Positions 51,439 through 59,315 of a stretch of 64,000 nt of DNA are shown in pieces. Within the stretch, counting starts at the first letter, position 1. Each line of letters begins with the position of its first letter. The stretch spans positions 310,001 through 374,000 of the forward strand of contig NZ_BIXZ01000001.1 of the NCBI RefSeq assembly GCF_005406125.1, given 5' to 3'. The DNA is from Haloarcula mannanilytica (GTDB lineage: Archaea > Halobacteriota > Halobacteria > Halobacteriales > Haloarculaceae). Under the pieces are notes generated by a model. It saw nothing but the letters and a program-made list of their open reading frames with translations. It was not told the DNA's origin and made no database searches. A program made the position numbers and the translations under genes.

Positions 51439-51879
51439 TCACCCGTCGACCCGTATCTGCTCCGCCTCTGTGGTCGTCAACTGCAGGTCTTCACGGAGCA
51501 TCTCGATTGCCTCCTCCGGGTCCGTCTCCGCGTCGAAGACGCGGTCGAAGCCCATCTGTCGGAAGGTCGCTTGCGTCTCCTCGAAGTCGGACTGTCCGAC
51601 GGCGAGGTTCCCGCCGACGTAGGTGAGCACGTCGAGCCCGGCGGCGTCGAGTTCGTCGTGCAGCCCCTCGCAGTCCTGGCGGGCGTGCCCGTACAGGGAG
51701 GATACCAGTACCGCCTCGGCGTCGTGAGATTTCGCGGCGCTGACGAACTCGTCCTGAGAGGTCTGGACACCGAGGTTAATTACCTCGAAGCCAGCGGCCG
51801 AGAGCGCCTGCTCTAAAATCGTGATACCGACGACGTGTGCGTCGGAGCCAATCACGCCGAGGATAACGGTCCGGGGCAT
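51439..51879 (-). CDS. glmS: Glutamate mutase sigma (cobalamin-binding) subunit
   Basis: A 146-residue B12-binding protein. VILGVIGSDAHVVGITIL contains the D-x-H-x-x-G motif whose histidine ligates cobalt. VSSLYGHARQDCEGL and YVGGNLAVGQ are the other cofactor loops. It is the first gene of the methylaspartate operon, starting 27 bases from a TATA-like element that mirrors the one of mct. Confidence 0.96.
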   Translation of the reverse strand: MPRTVILGVIGSDAHVVGITILEQALSAAGFEVINLGVQTSQDEFVSAAKSHDAEAVLVSSLYGHARQDCEGLHDELDAAGLDVLTYVGGNLAVGQSDFEETQATFRQMGFDRVFDAETDPEEAIEMLREDLQLTTTEAEQIRVDG

Positions 51880-51903
51880 GTACTACGTCGTGGTCGGCGG
51901 GTG

Positions 51904-51978
51904 GTGATAAACCTAATGGTCTTTCATGATAATATGGCCTTAAAGAATATATAATGAATTATCAGGAAGGTTTATCCC
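51904..51978. promoter_or_regulatory. Mirrored divergent promoter of the methylaspartate genes
   Basis: GATAAACCT (51906-51914) and AGGTTTATC (51968-51976) are exact inverted copies. Read outward, each is a TATA-like box 27 bases from glmS and 25 bases from mct, fitting leaderless starts in both directions. Inside them TGATAAT (51927-51933) and ATTATCA (51958-51964) form a second inverted pair around an AT-rich core. Symmetric half-sites could let one regulator govern both transcripts. Confidence 0.6.
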
Positions 51979-52000
51979 GCCGCCCCGTCGTGGTTTTCCT

Positions 52001-53191
52001 ATGGGTGCGCTTGACGACTTGCGTGTGCTCGACCTGACACAGGTCCTCGCCGGACCGTACTGTACGATGTTGCTCGCGGATATGGGCGCGGACGTGGTAA
52101 AGGTCGAGCGCCCCGGCGGCGACCTCATCCGGTCGAACCCGCCGTTCGTGGCCGACGGCGACGAGGAGGCCTACGGCGGCTACTTCCAGAGCGTTAACCG
52201 GGGGAAGCGGTCGCTCGAACTCGACCTCGGAACCCAGGCGGACCGCGAGGCGTTCCTCTCGCTCGTCGAGCGCGCGGACGTGGTCGTCGAGAACTTCAAG
52301 GCCGGCACGATGGAGAAGTTCGACTGCGGCTACGAGACGCTGCGAGAGCACAACCCAGAGCTCATCTACTCCTCGATCCGGGGCTTTGGCGACCCGCGAA
52401 CGGGTGAGACCCATCGGCAGGGCCAGCCCTCCTTCGACCTCATCGCGCAGGCGCTGGGCGGGGTCATGGAGATCACCGGCCAGCCCAACGGGCCGCCGAC
52501 GAAGGTCGGCCCCGGCGTCGGCGACATCTTCACTGCCGCGCTGAACGCCGTCGGCATCCTCGCGGCCGTGCATCACCGCGAGCGCACAGGCGAGGGCCAG
52601 TACGTCGACACGGCGATGTACGACTCGATGGTGTCGCTCTGTGAGCGGACGGTGTACCAGTACTCCTGTGACGGCGAGTCGCCGACCCGGCAGGGGAACT
52701 CACACCCGACACTGTTCCCGTACGACTCCTTCGAGGCCGCCGACGGCCACGTCGTCATCGCCGCCTTTTCCGACGGCCACTGGGAGGCGCTGTGCGAGGC
52801 GATGGACCGTCCGGACCTGGCCGCGGACTACCCCGACGCCGGCAGTCGCATCGCGAACCGAGAAGCCCTGCGCGGCGAGATAACCGACTGGGCCGCTACG
52901 GTCGATTCCGACACCATTCTCGAACTGCTCGAAGGGCGCGTCCCGGCCGCGCCGGTCCAGAACACCGCCGACATCTTCGACGACCCCCACATCCGCGACC
53001 GGGAGATGCTCGCCGATGTCGACCAGCCCGGAGCCGACGAGCGAATGACCATCGCCGGCAGTCCGATCAAGATGACCGAGACGATGCCCGCGCCGGGGGG
53101 GCGGGCACCGCTCTTGGATGAGCACAGAGCGGAGTTGCTCGACGAGGTTGCGGCCGAGGCCGAGACAAATCGGGTCGAAAGCGACGACTAA
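52001..53191 (+). CDS. mct: Succinyl-CoA:mesaconate CoA-transferase (family III)
   Basis: A 396-residue class III CoA-transferase. LRVLDLTQVLAGPYCTMLLA, DVVKVERPGGD and VNRGKRSLELDL start it. SFDLIAQALGGVM holds the catalytic aspartate, with VGDIFTAALNAVGIL and VPAAPVQNTADIFDDPH later. Family members cannot be assigned a substrate by sequence alone; the divergent methylaspartate operon makes mesaconate the obvious acceptor and succinyl-CoA the donor. The ATG is about 25 bases from its TATA-like box. Confidence 0.92.
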   Translation: MGALDDLRVLDLTQVLAGPYCTMLLADMGADVVKVERPGGDLIRSNPPFVADGDEEAYGGYFQSVNRGKRSLELDLGTQADREAFLSLVERADVVVENFKAGTMEKFDCGYETLREHNPELIYSSIRGFGDPRTGETHRQGQPSFDLIAQALGGVMEITGQPNGPPTKVGPGVGDIFTAALNAVGILAAVHHRERTGEGQYVDTAMYDSMVSLCERTVYQYSCDGESPTRQGNSHPTLFPYDSFEAADGHVVIAAFSDGHWEALCEAMDRPDLAADYPDAGSRIANREALRGEITDWAATVDSDTILELLEGRVPAAPVQNTADIFDDPHIRDREMLADVDQPGADERMTIAGSPIKMTETMPAPGGRAPLLDEHRAELLDEVAAEAETNRVESDD

Positions 53192-53261
53192 CCGGCAACT
53201 GCCGGCAATTTTCACCACATCAGGGCAGGACCATTATCTATCATGAGCCGTACAGTAGGCT

Positions 53262-53702
53262 ATGGTCGAAGTTCCAGACGCACTCAGTACGCTATTCAGC
53301 GCGAAAGTAGAGACAGACGGCGACCGGTACGTCGTCGAAATCCCGAAAAGCGAGGTGTCCCACGGCGCGATTGCACCGGGCGAGACCTACCGTGTCGGCC
53401 TGCTCTCGCAGGTCAACGGTGAGTCGTCGCCCGCGCCCCAGCCACAGGAACCCGAACAGGACACCGACCCGGCTCGGGCCGACACTGGCGTCCCGCAACC
53501 GCCAGTCGACGAGGGTGAAATCCGAAACGTCACCATCGAATCGCTCGGCGACCAGGGCGACGGTATCGCCAAGGTCGAGCGAGGCTACGTCGTCATCGTC
53601 CCCGATGGCGAACCGGGCGACTCCCCGACCGTCGAGATCGAGACCGTGCAGGAGAACGTCGCGTTCGCGAGCGTCGTCGACGAAAACGGCCAGGGCACGT
53701 AG
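53262..53702 (+). CDS. TRAM-domain protein with an N-terminal beta domain
   Basis: A 146-residue protein. The C-terminal 60 residues form a TRAM domain (RNVTIESLGDQGDGIAKVER, GYVVIVPDG), a small barrel known to bind RNA. The first 50 residues look like another small domain (DRYVVEIPKSEV, ETYRVGLLS), linked by a Pro/Glu-rich stretch. Free TRAM proteins in archaea have been linked to RNA chaperoning. It is a single gene ahead of tbp. Confidence 0.88.
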   Translation: MVEVPDALSTLFSAKVETDGDRYVVEIPKSEVSHGAIAPGETYRVGLLSQVNGESSPAPQPQEPEQDTDPARADTGVPQPPVDEGEIRNVTIESLGDQGDGIAKVERGYVVIVPDGEPGDSPTVEIETVQENVAFASVVDENGQGT

Positions 53703-53870
53703 CACGACTGCTGACTTTTCTTCGGTGCATTCAACTGCCTGACCCGCGGCCTCGTAGCACCGGGCCGAACGGTCACAGCGGGCCGCTCGACGGATACACC
53801 CCCACTTGAATGGAATCTGTCGGACGTGGTAGAGGTCGAAGAACGACTAGTAATCACAGCATCACAAACG

Positions 53871-53899
53871 TTTATATGATTTAAATCCGGTATTTAAAA
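53871..53899 (+). promoter_or_regulatory. Cluster of three TATA-like boxes upstream of tbp
   Basis: TTTATAT (53871-53877), TTTAAAT (53880-53886) and TATTTAAAA (53891-53899) follow one another within 29 bases, ending six bases before the tbp ATG. The first has the right distance for a near-leaderless start. The other two would overlap the initial transcribed region and could let excess TBP bind and block its own gene; this is a hypothesis. Confidence 0.5.
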
Positions 53900-53905
53900 C
53901 ACTAT

Positions 53906-54466
53906 ATGGTCGACCCAAAAGAGAGCATTGACATCGAAAATGTCGTTGCTTCGACCGGTATCGGACAAGAACTCGACCTTGAGAGCGTCGCGATGGACCT
54001 GGAAGGGGCCGACTACGATCCCGAGCAGTTCCCGGGGCTGGTCTATCGGACACAGGACCCCAAGTCCGCTGCGCTCATCTTCCGGTCGGGCAAGATCGTC
54101 TGCACAGGCGCAAAATCAACTGACGATGTCCACCAGAGCCTGCGAATCGTCTTCGACAAGCTCCGTGATCTGAACATCCAGGTCGACGACGACCCCGAAA
54201 TCGTCGTCCAGAACATCGTCAGCTCCGCGGACCTCGGGAGCTCGCTCAACCTCAACGCCATCGCCATCGGCCTCGGCCTCGAAAACATCGAGTACGAGCC
54301 AGAGCAGTTCCCCGGACTTGTCTACCGCCTCGACGAGCCCGACGTGGTCGCGCTGCTGTTCGGTTCGGGGAAGCTCGTCGTCACCGGCGGGAAGCGCAAG
54401 GAAGACGCCGAGGAAGCCGTCGACACAATCGTCGAGCGGCTGAGCGACCTCGGTCTGCTGGACTAA
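53906..54466 (+). CDS. tbp: TATA-box-binding protein
   Basis: A 186-residue general transcription factor made of two direct repeats. The saddle halves are visible as YDPEQFPGLVYRTQDPKSAA with FRSGKIVCTGAK, and YEPEQFPGLVYRLDEPDVVA with FGSGKLVVTGGK. It recognises the promoter together with TFB. The length and acidic surface match haloarchaeal TBPs, and its own upstream region has three TATA-like boxes. Confidence 0.97.
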   Translation: MVDPKESIDIENVVASTGIGQELDLESVAMDLEGADYDPEQFPGLVYRTQDPKSAALIFRSGKIVCTGAKSTDDVHQSLRIVFDKLRDLNIQVDDDPEIVVQNIVSSADLGSSLNLNAIAIGLGLENIEYEPEQFPGLVYRLDEPDVVALLFGSGKLVVTGGKRKEDAEEAVDTIVERLSDLGLLD

Positions 54467-54591
54467 CCACGCGGTGGCAGTGACTGGGCGGCCGTCAGTC
54501 ACAGCCCGTTTTTCCGTTCGTTTGTGATGCAAGCGACAGCCACAGCGTGGAACCCTGCGGTTCAAATACCAAGCCGACCAAACCCGCCTCA

Positions 54592-57039
54592 ATGGCAGAC
54601 CCCGCCTCGACGGGCACGGAGTCCTGGCGCACGTACTTCGGCTTCGACGAGCCCTACGAGAACCAGGCCGACGCCGTCGAACGAGCTATCGAGGCGGGGA
54701 AGGCACGCGGCTTTCTCGCGATGGAGGGGCCTTGCGGGACTGGCAAGACGATGGCCGCGCTCACCGCCGGCGCGACACTCGTCCGCGATACTGACCTGTA
54801 CGAGCGGATGGTCGTCGTCACGCCCGTCAAACAGCAGCTCCAGCAGTTCGTCGACGACCTGCGGACGCTCAACGCCGGTATCGAGGAGCCCTTCGACGGC
54901 ATCTCGCTGGTCGGCAAGCGCGACCTCTGTCCGTACGGCCGCGAGGGGCAATTCCCGGACGACGTGAGCACACACGACCGCTGTGAGGACCTCAGGGAGG
55001 CGACGGCGCGGTTAGTCGAGGACGACGGGCGCTCGGACGGCGCGGCCGTCGCGGACGCCGCAATCGCCGGTGAGGCCGACGACGACCAGTGGTGGGACCC
55101 CCGGAAGGGGCAGGACCTCGCCGCGGCCGCACGACCCGACGCGGCCGAGCAGTCGACACTTGGCGACGATACACTCGAAACAGCCGGCGCGGCATCCCCG
55201 TACCGGAAGACCCAGCCCACCGCGCCGGAGTCGATGGCCGAGGGGTCGGACCCGCCGCTGTACTGTCCGTTCGAGGCGGACTGGTACGCCCGCAACAAGG
55301 GTTCGCCCGTCGATTTCTCGGCCGGGGAGGGCCACGTCGTGACGATGGACGACTACCTCCCGGCGGCGACGGAGCGCGGGACCTGTCCCCACCGAGTGAT
55401 GAGCGTGATGCTCTCCGAGGCCGACGTTATCGTCGGGAACTACAACCACCTGTTCGACCCCGGTTCCCGGCCGCTGCTGTCGGACGTTCTCGACGACCAG
55501 ACGCTCGTCATCGTCGACGAGGCCCATCGCCTCGAAGAACGCGTGCGGGACCTCCTGTCGGACCACCTGGGCCGCCAGACCATCGTGCAGGCGCGCAACG
55601 ACTGTACGACGCTCATCCAGCGCGCCCAGCAGAGCGCGGACCACAAGGCGCAGGTCCGGGAGGTGCTGTCGGCCCGCGAGGTACCGCTGGATGCGGTCGA
55701 CCAGGCACGGAAGTTCTACGACGACCTCGTTCGGTGGCTCGACGACCGCATCGAGTCATTTCTGGACGCCGAACACGAAGGGTGGCGCGCGGACCCGTCG
55801 CTGCTGCCGGAACACGATAGGGAGATTCCGCTGCGGGACCCCGACACGGTCGAACAGGACGAACTGACCGAATGGGCCGAGCGGAAGGGGTACGACGGCT
55901 CGCTCTGGCGGTCGCTGTCGAAGGTCGGGGCGGCCGTCGAGGACGCCATCGATCAACTCGGACTGACCCGCCAGCCGGTGTGTGCCGCCGTCGGTGTGCT
56001 GGCCGGCCAGTGGTGGGAGCGCGACCACGCAACGTTCCTTCGGGAAATCGAACTTGAACACTCGCCTAACCACGGACAGAATCTCGATTCCGACTACCAG
56101 GCCGTCTACACACCTGGCCTGGTCTGTTACAACTGCATGCCGGCGACGGCGCTTCGGAACGTCTTCGACGACCTCGGCGGCGGGATCCTGATGAGCGCGA
56201 CCCTGGAACCGCTGGACGTGTTCACCAGAGTATCGGGGCTTGATTCGATGGCCGAGACCGGATCGACTGCTCCCGATGAGCAGACCGGCGACGGACGACC
56301 GGTCCGTACGACGACGTACGACCTACCCTTCCCGCCCGAGAACCGGGCGTCGTATCTGGTCGACGCGAAGCCCTTTACGGCGCGCAACCGCGGCGACCCC
56401 GAGACGATGCGACCGTTGGGCGACAACTGGAACCCGACCCGCGACGAGTACGCACAGGCGTTGCGCGCGCTGGCCCGCTCGCCGGGCAACGTCATGGTGG
56501 CGATGCCGAACTACCGGGAGGCCCGCTGGGCCGGGGCGTACCTGCAGGAGGCCGTCGAGAAACCAGTCCTCGTCGACGAGTCTTCGAGCAACGAGGAGAC
56601 CGAGCGGCTGAAACGGGAGTTCTTCCGCGGCGACGGGAAGGTCATGGTCACGTCGACCCGCGGGACACTGACCGAGGGCGTCGATTACGACGGCGAGAAG
56701 CTCTCGACCTGCGCGGTCGTCGGTATTCCCCTGGTGAACATCGGGTCGCCCCGCGTCCGGGGCGTCCAGCGGGCCTACGGCGACGCCTTCGGCGAGGAGA
56801 ACGCCTTCGAATACGCCTTGACAGTGCCGGCCGTCCGGCGCGCGCGCCAGGCCGTCGGTCGGGTCATCCGGGGCGTTGACGAGGTCGGGGTGCGGGCGCT
56901 GGTCGGGCGCAGATACACCCCCGATGCGCGCCACTCGGTGTATCCGTACCTTCCGACCGGCGAACGAGAGGAGTTCACCCGAATGACACCGGATTTCCTC
57001 GCAAGCCAACTGGAGTCGTTCTGGGCCGCCCACCAGTGA
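54592..57039 (+). CDS. XPD/Rad3-like ATP-dependent DNA helicase with iron-sulfur domain
   Basis: An 815-residue superfamily 2 helicase. Walker A is EGPCGTGKTMAAL (K52), the DEAH box VIVDEAHRLEE (309-312), and later motifs include MSATLEPLDVF, VMVTSTRGTLTEGVD and ARQAVGRVIRG. Four cysteines at 113, 131, 225 and 265 match the [4Fe-4S] domain of XPD and DinG. A 90-residue Ala/Asp-rich insertion separates the second and third, longer than usual. It probably unwinds DNA 5' to 3' in repair. ATG 54592 begins the conserved part. Confidence 0.93.
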   Translation: MADPASTGTESWRTYFGFDEPYENQADAVERAIEAGKARGFLAMEGPCGTGKTMAALTAGATLVRDTDLYERMVVVTPVKQQLQQFVDDLRTLNAGIEEPFDGISLVGKRDLCPYGREGQFPDDVSTHDRCEDLREATARLVEDDGRSDGAAVADAAIAGEADDDQWWDPRKGQDLAAAARPDAAEQSTLGDDTLETAGAASPYRKTQPTAPESMAEGSDPPLYCPFEADWYARNKGSPVDFSAGEGHVVTMDDYLPAATERGTCPHRVMSVMLSEADVIVGNYNHLFDPGSRPLLSDVLDDQTLVIVDEAHRLEERVRDLLSDHLGRQTIVQARNDCTTLIQRAQQSADHKAQVREVLSAREVPLDAVDQARKFYDDLVRWLDDRIESFLDAEHEGWRADPSLLPEHDREIPLRDPDTVEQDELTEWAERKGYDGSLWRSLSKVGAAVEDAIDQLGLTRQPVCAAVGVLAGQWWERDHATFLREIELEHSPNHGQNLDSDYQAVYTPGLVCYNCMPATALRNVFDDLGGGILMSATLEPLDVFTRVSGLDSMAETGSTAPDEQTGDGRPVRTTTYDLPFPPENRASYLVDAKPFTARNRGDPETMRPLGDNWNPTRDEYAQALRALARSPGNVMVAMPNYREARWAGAYLQEAVEKPVLVDESSSNEETERLKREFFRGDGKVMVTSTRGTLTEGVDYDGEKLSTCAVVGIPLVNIGSPRVRGVQRAYGDAFGEENAFEYALTVPAVRRARQAVGRVIRGVDEVGVRALVGRRYTPDARHSVYPYLPTGEREEFTRMTPDFLASQLESFWAAHQ

Positions 57040-57083
57040 GTTCTCGTGTCGATTAACCGGAAGATATGGTTGGCAACGGAAGG

Positions 57084-57089
57084 CATATA
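57084..57089 (+). promoter_or_regulatory. TATA box for the small zinc protein
   Basis: CATATA sits 26-31 bases before the ATG at 57115, consistent with a leaderless start, and supports the small gene as real. Confidence 0.5.
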
Positions 57090-57114
57090 CATCGTGGAAC
57101 GAGTGTATCCATAG

Positions 57115-57276
57115 ATGCCCGAGTGTCAGAACTGCGGCGAGTTCGTTACCGAGCAGTACGTACGGGTTTTTACACCAGAAGCCGTCGAAGGCCATGGCCC
57201 CCGGGTCTGTCCGAACTGCGAGGACAAACTCAGGGACGGCGCGGACGTTCGTGAAGCACGCTCTTCGAGACAGTAG
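57115..57276 (+). CDS. 53-residue two-knuckle zinc protein (DUF7563-like)
   Basis: A small protein: MPECQNCGEFVTEQYVRVFT, then RVCPNCEDKL and a basic tail ending SSRQ. Two CxxC knuckles 30 residues apart should bind one zinc ion. I recall the family as conserved in haloarchaea (DUF7563, unchecked). A good TATA box precedes it. It lies between the helicase and the Get3-like gene, on the same strand but with its own promoter. Function unknown; small zinc proteins of this kind often act in stress or regulation. Confidence 0.85.
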   Translation: MPECQNCGEFVTEQYVRVFTPEAVEGHGPRVCPNCEDKLRDGADVREARSSRQ

Positions 57277-57327
57277 GACGCCTCCTTTTCGGGAAGTACT
57301 CAAGGCCGGCGGGTCGTAGCTCCTGCT

Positions 57328-58419
57328 ATGAGCGAACTCGACGTTGAGGCGGTTGACGACATCGACGCACCCGCGGGAATCGACGCGGCCGAGTACGTTC
57401 TCTACGGCGGGAAAGGCGGCGTCGGCAAGACGACGTGTGCGGCTGCCACGGCGCTGGCCTCCGCCCGCGACGGCACGGCGACGCTCGTCGTCTCGACTGA
57501 CCCCGCCCACTCCTTATCGGATACGCTGGAGGCGGACATCCCGGCGACGCCGACGCGTATCCGCGAGGACATCCCGCTGTACGCCGCTGAAATCGACCCC
57601 GAAGCCGCCGTCGGCGAGGGACCGCTGGGGATGCAAGAAGACGCTCTGGGTGGCATGGGCGAACTGCTCGGTGGCGATGGAATGTTCGGCGGAGGCGGCG
57701 CTGGCGGTGCGGCAGGCACAGGCCAGACCGAGGACCCCATCGGCGGCGAGGAGGGGCTACTCGGCGGGTCGATGCCCGGCGCCGACGAGGCTGCGGCGCT
57801 CCGGCTCCTACTAGACTACGTCGACGACGACCGCTTCGACCGCGTCGTCATCGACACCGCCCCGACCGGCCACACGCTCCGGCTGCTGGAACTCCCCGAG
57901 ACGATGGATTCGATGGTCGGGAAGATCCTCCAACTCCGCGAACGGTTTTCGGGGATGATGGACAACCTCACCGGGATGTTCGGCGACGACCAGGATGTCG
58001 ACGCCGAGGCCGGCATCGAGGACCTGCAGGAACTGTCGGACCGTATCGAACACCTGCGGTCGATTCTACAGGACCCACGGAAGACGGACTTCCGTATCGT
58101 GATGGTGCCCGAGGAGCTGTCTGTAGTGGAGTCAGAGCGCCTGCTCGCCCAACTCGACGAGTTCAATATCCCCGTCAGCACTATCATCGTCAACCGCGTG
58201 ATGCAGGACCCGAGCGAAGTACTCGGTGAGGTCGTGGACATCGCCGGCCCGAACCACGCCGACTGTGAGTTCTGCGCCCGGCGCTGGCAGGTCCAGCAGG
58301 ACGCGCTGGCCCGGTCACAGGACATGTTCCGCGGCCACGACGTGCGCCGCGTGCCGCTGTTCGCCGAGGAAGTGCGTGGCGAGCGGCTGCTGTCGGTCGT
58401 TGCGGCCTGTCTGGATTAA
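57328..58419 (+). CDS. Get3/ArsA-family ATPase
   Basis: A 363-residue deviant Walker A ATPase. YGGKGGVGKTTCAAATAL is the P-loop with the signature lysine, STDPAHSLSD switch I, and DTAPTGHTLRLLELPE switch II. CEFCARRW gives the CxxC that joins Get3 dimers through zinc. The region after switch I carries an insertion of about 60 Gly/Met-rich residues (from GEGPLGMQEDALGG) where the client-binding helices of Get3 lie. In archaea such proteins are linked to tail-anchored membrane protein delivery; arsenite pumping is unlikely as no arsenic genes are near. Confidence 0.9.
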   Translation: MSELDVEAVDDIDAPAGIDAAEYVLYGGKGGVGKTTCAAATALASARDGTATLVVSTDPAHSLSDTLEADIPATPTRIREDIPLYAAEIDPEAAVGEGPLGMQEDALGGMGELLGGDGMFGGGGAGGAAGTGQTEDPIGGEEGLLGGSMPGADEAAALRLLLDYVDDDRFDRVVIDTAPTGHTLRLLELPETMDSMVGKILQLRERFSGMMDNLTGMFGDDQDVDAEAGIEDLQELSDRIEHLRSILQDPRKTDFRIVMVPEELSVVESERLLAQLDEFNIPVSTIIVNRVMQDPSEVLGEVVDIAGPNHADCEFCARRWQVQQDALARSQDMFRGHDVRRVPLFAEEVRGERLLSVVAACLD

Positions 58420-58436
58420 TCCCCCGGTCGAGCCCC

Positions 58437-59261
58437 TCAGCTCGTCAGCTTCCGGATGACACCGAACGCCGCGTCGCGCCACCGCGCCGGCAGGTAATCC
58501 AGCATGAGTAGCAGTTGCGCGCCCTGGCCGACGGGATACCGCGGTTCGGGGTTGCTGGCGTTGGCGGCGTCGCGGATGGTCAGCGCGACCGTCCCAGGTG
58601 TGACCGACAGCGCGTCCTGAATGCCGACGAGACTGGAGTCCTCTTGGGCCTGATACAGCCAGTCGTACGCGCCGGTTTTGTCGAGGCTATCAAGTTCCTC
58701 GTCGGCGCGGTCGTCGAAGTTGGTCTCAACCGGGCCGGGTTCGACGAGTACCACGTCGATACCGAACTCCTCGACCTCCATCCGGAGTGCGTCGCTGAGT
58801 CCCTCCAGTGCGAACTTCGAGGCGGCGTAGCTCCCCTGACTGGGGAACGCGATGCGGCCCGCGACGCTTGAGACGTTGACGATAGTGCCGTTCTCGCGGG
58901 CCCGCATGTGCGGGAGGGCCTCGCGGATGAGTCGATGTGGGCCATAGAGGTTCACGTCGAACTGCTCGTGCAGCGCCGCTGTCGACACGTCCTCGACCGC
59001 GCCGAACTGTGGGTAGCCGGCGTTGTTCACCAGGCAGTCGAGCCGGCCCTCGGCGTCGATGAGCGCCTCGACGACCCGCTCGCATTCCCGCGGGTTCGTC
59101 ACGTCGAGCTCGGCGGTTTCACAGCCGCTCTCGGCGAGGTCTTCGATGTCCGATTCCTCGCGGGCGGTCGCCCAGACAGTCCAGTCGTCGGCCAAGAACG
59201 CCTCGGCGCTCGCCCGCCCGATACCCGAGGACGCCCCCGTAATCAGCACCGTCTTCGCCAT
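58437..59261 (-). CDS. Short-chain dehydrogenase/reductase
   Basis: A 274-residue classical SDR. KTVLITGASSGIGRASAEAF binds the nucleotide, CLVNNAGYPQFGA is the NNAG motif, and the catalytic serine, tyrosine and lysine are in VSSVAGRIAFPSQGSYAASK. VEPGPVETNF follows. The acidic residue expected after strand two is not clear, so NADP or NAD cannot be fixed. ATG 59261 begins the fold. Substrate unknown; it stands alone and is convergent with the Get3-like gene. Confidence 0.92.
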   Translation of the reverse strand: MAKTVLITGASSGIGRASAEAFLADDWTVWATAREESDIEDLAESGCETAELDVTNPRECERVVEALIDAEGRLDCLVNNAGYPQFGAVEDVSTAALHEQFDVNLYGPHRLIREALPHMRARENGTIVNVSSVAGRIAFPSQGSYAASKFALEGLSDALRMEVEEFGIDVVLVEPGPVETNFDDRADEELDSLDKTGAYDWLYQAQEDSSLVGIQDALSVTPGTVALTIRDAANASNPEPRYPVGQGAQLLLMLDYLPARWRDAAFGVIRKLTS

Positions 59262-59315
59262 GTGTTGGCCGGGCAAACACACCCCGGAAAGTTATACTGT
59301 CGGTTATCGGACGGC

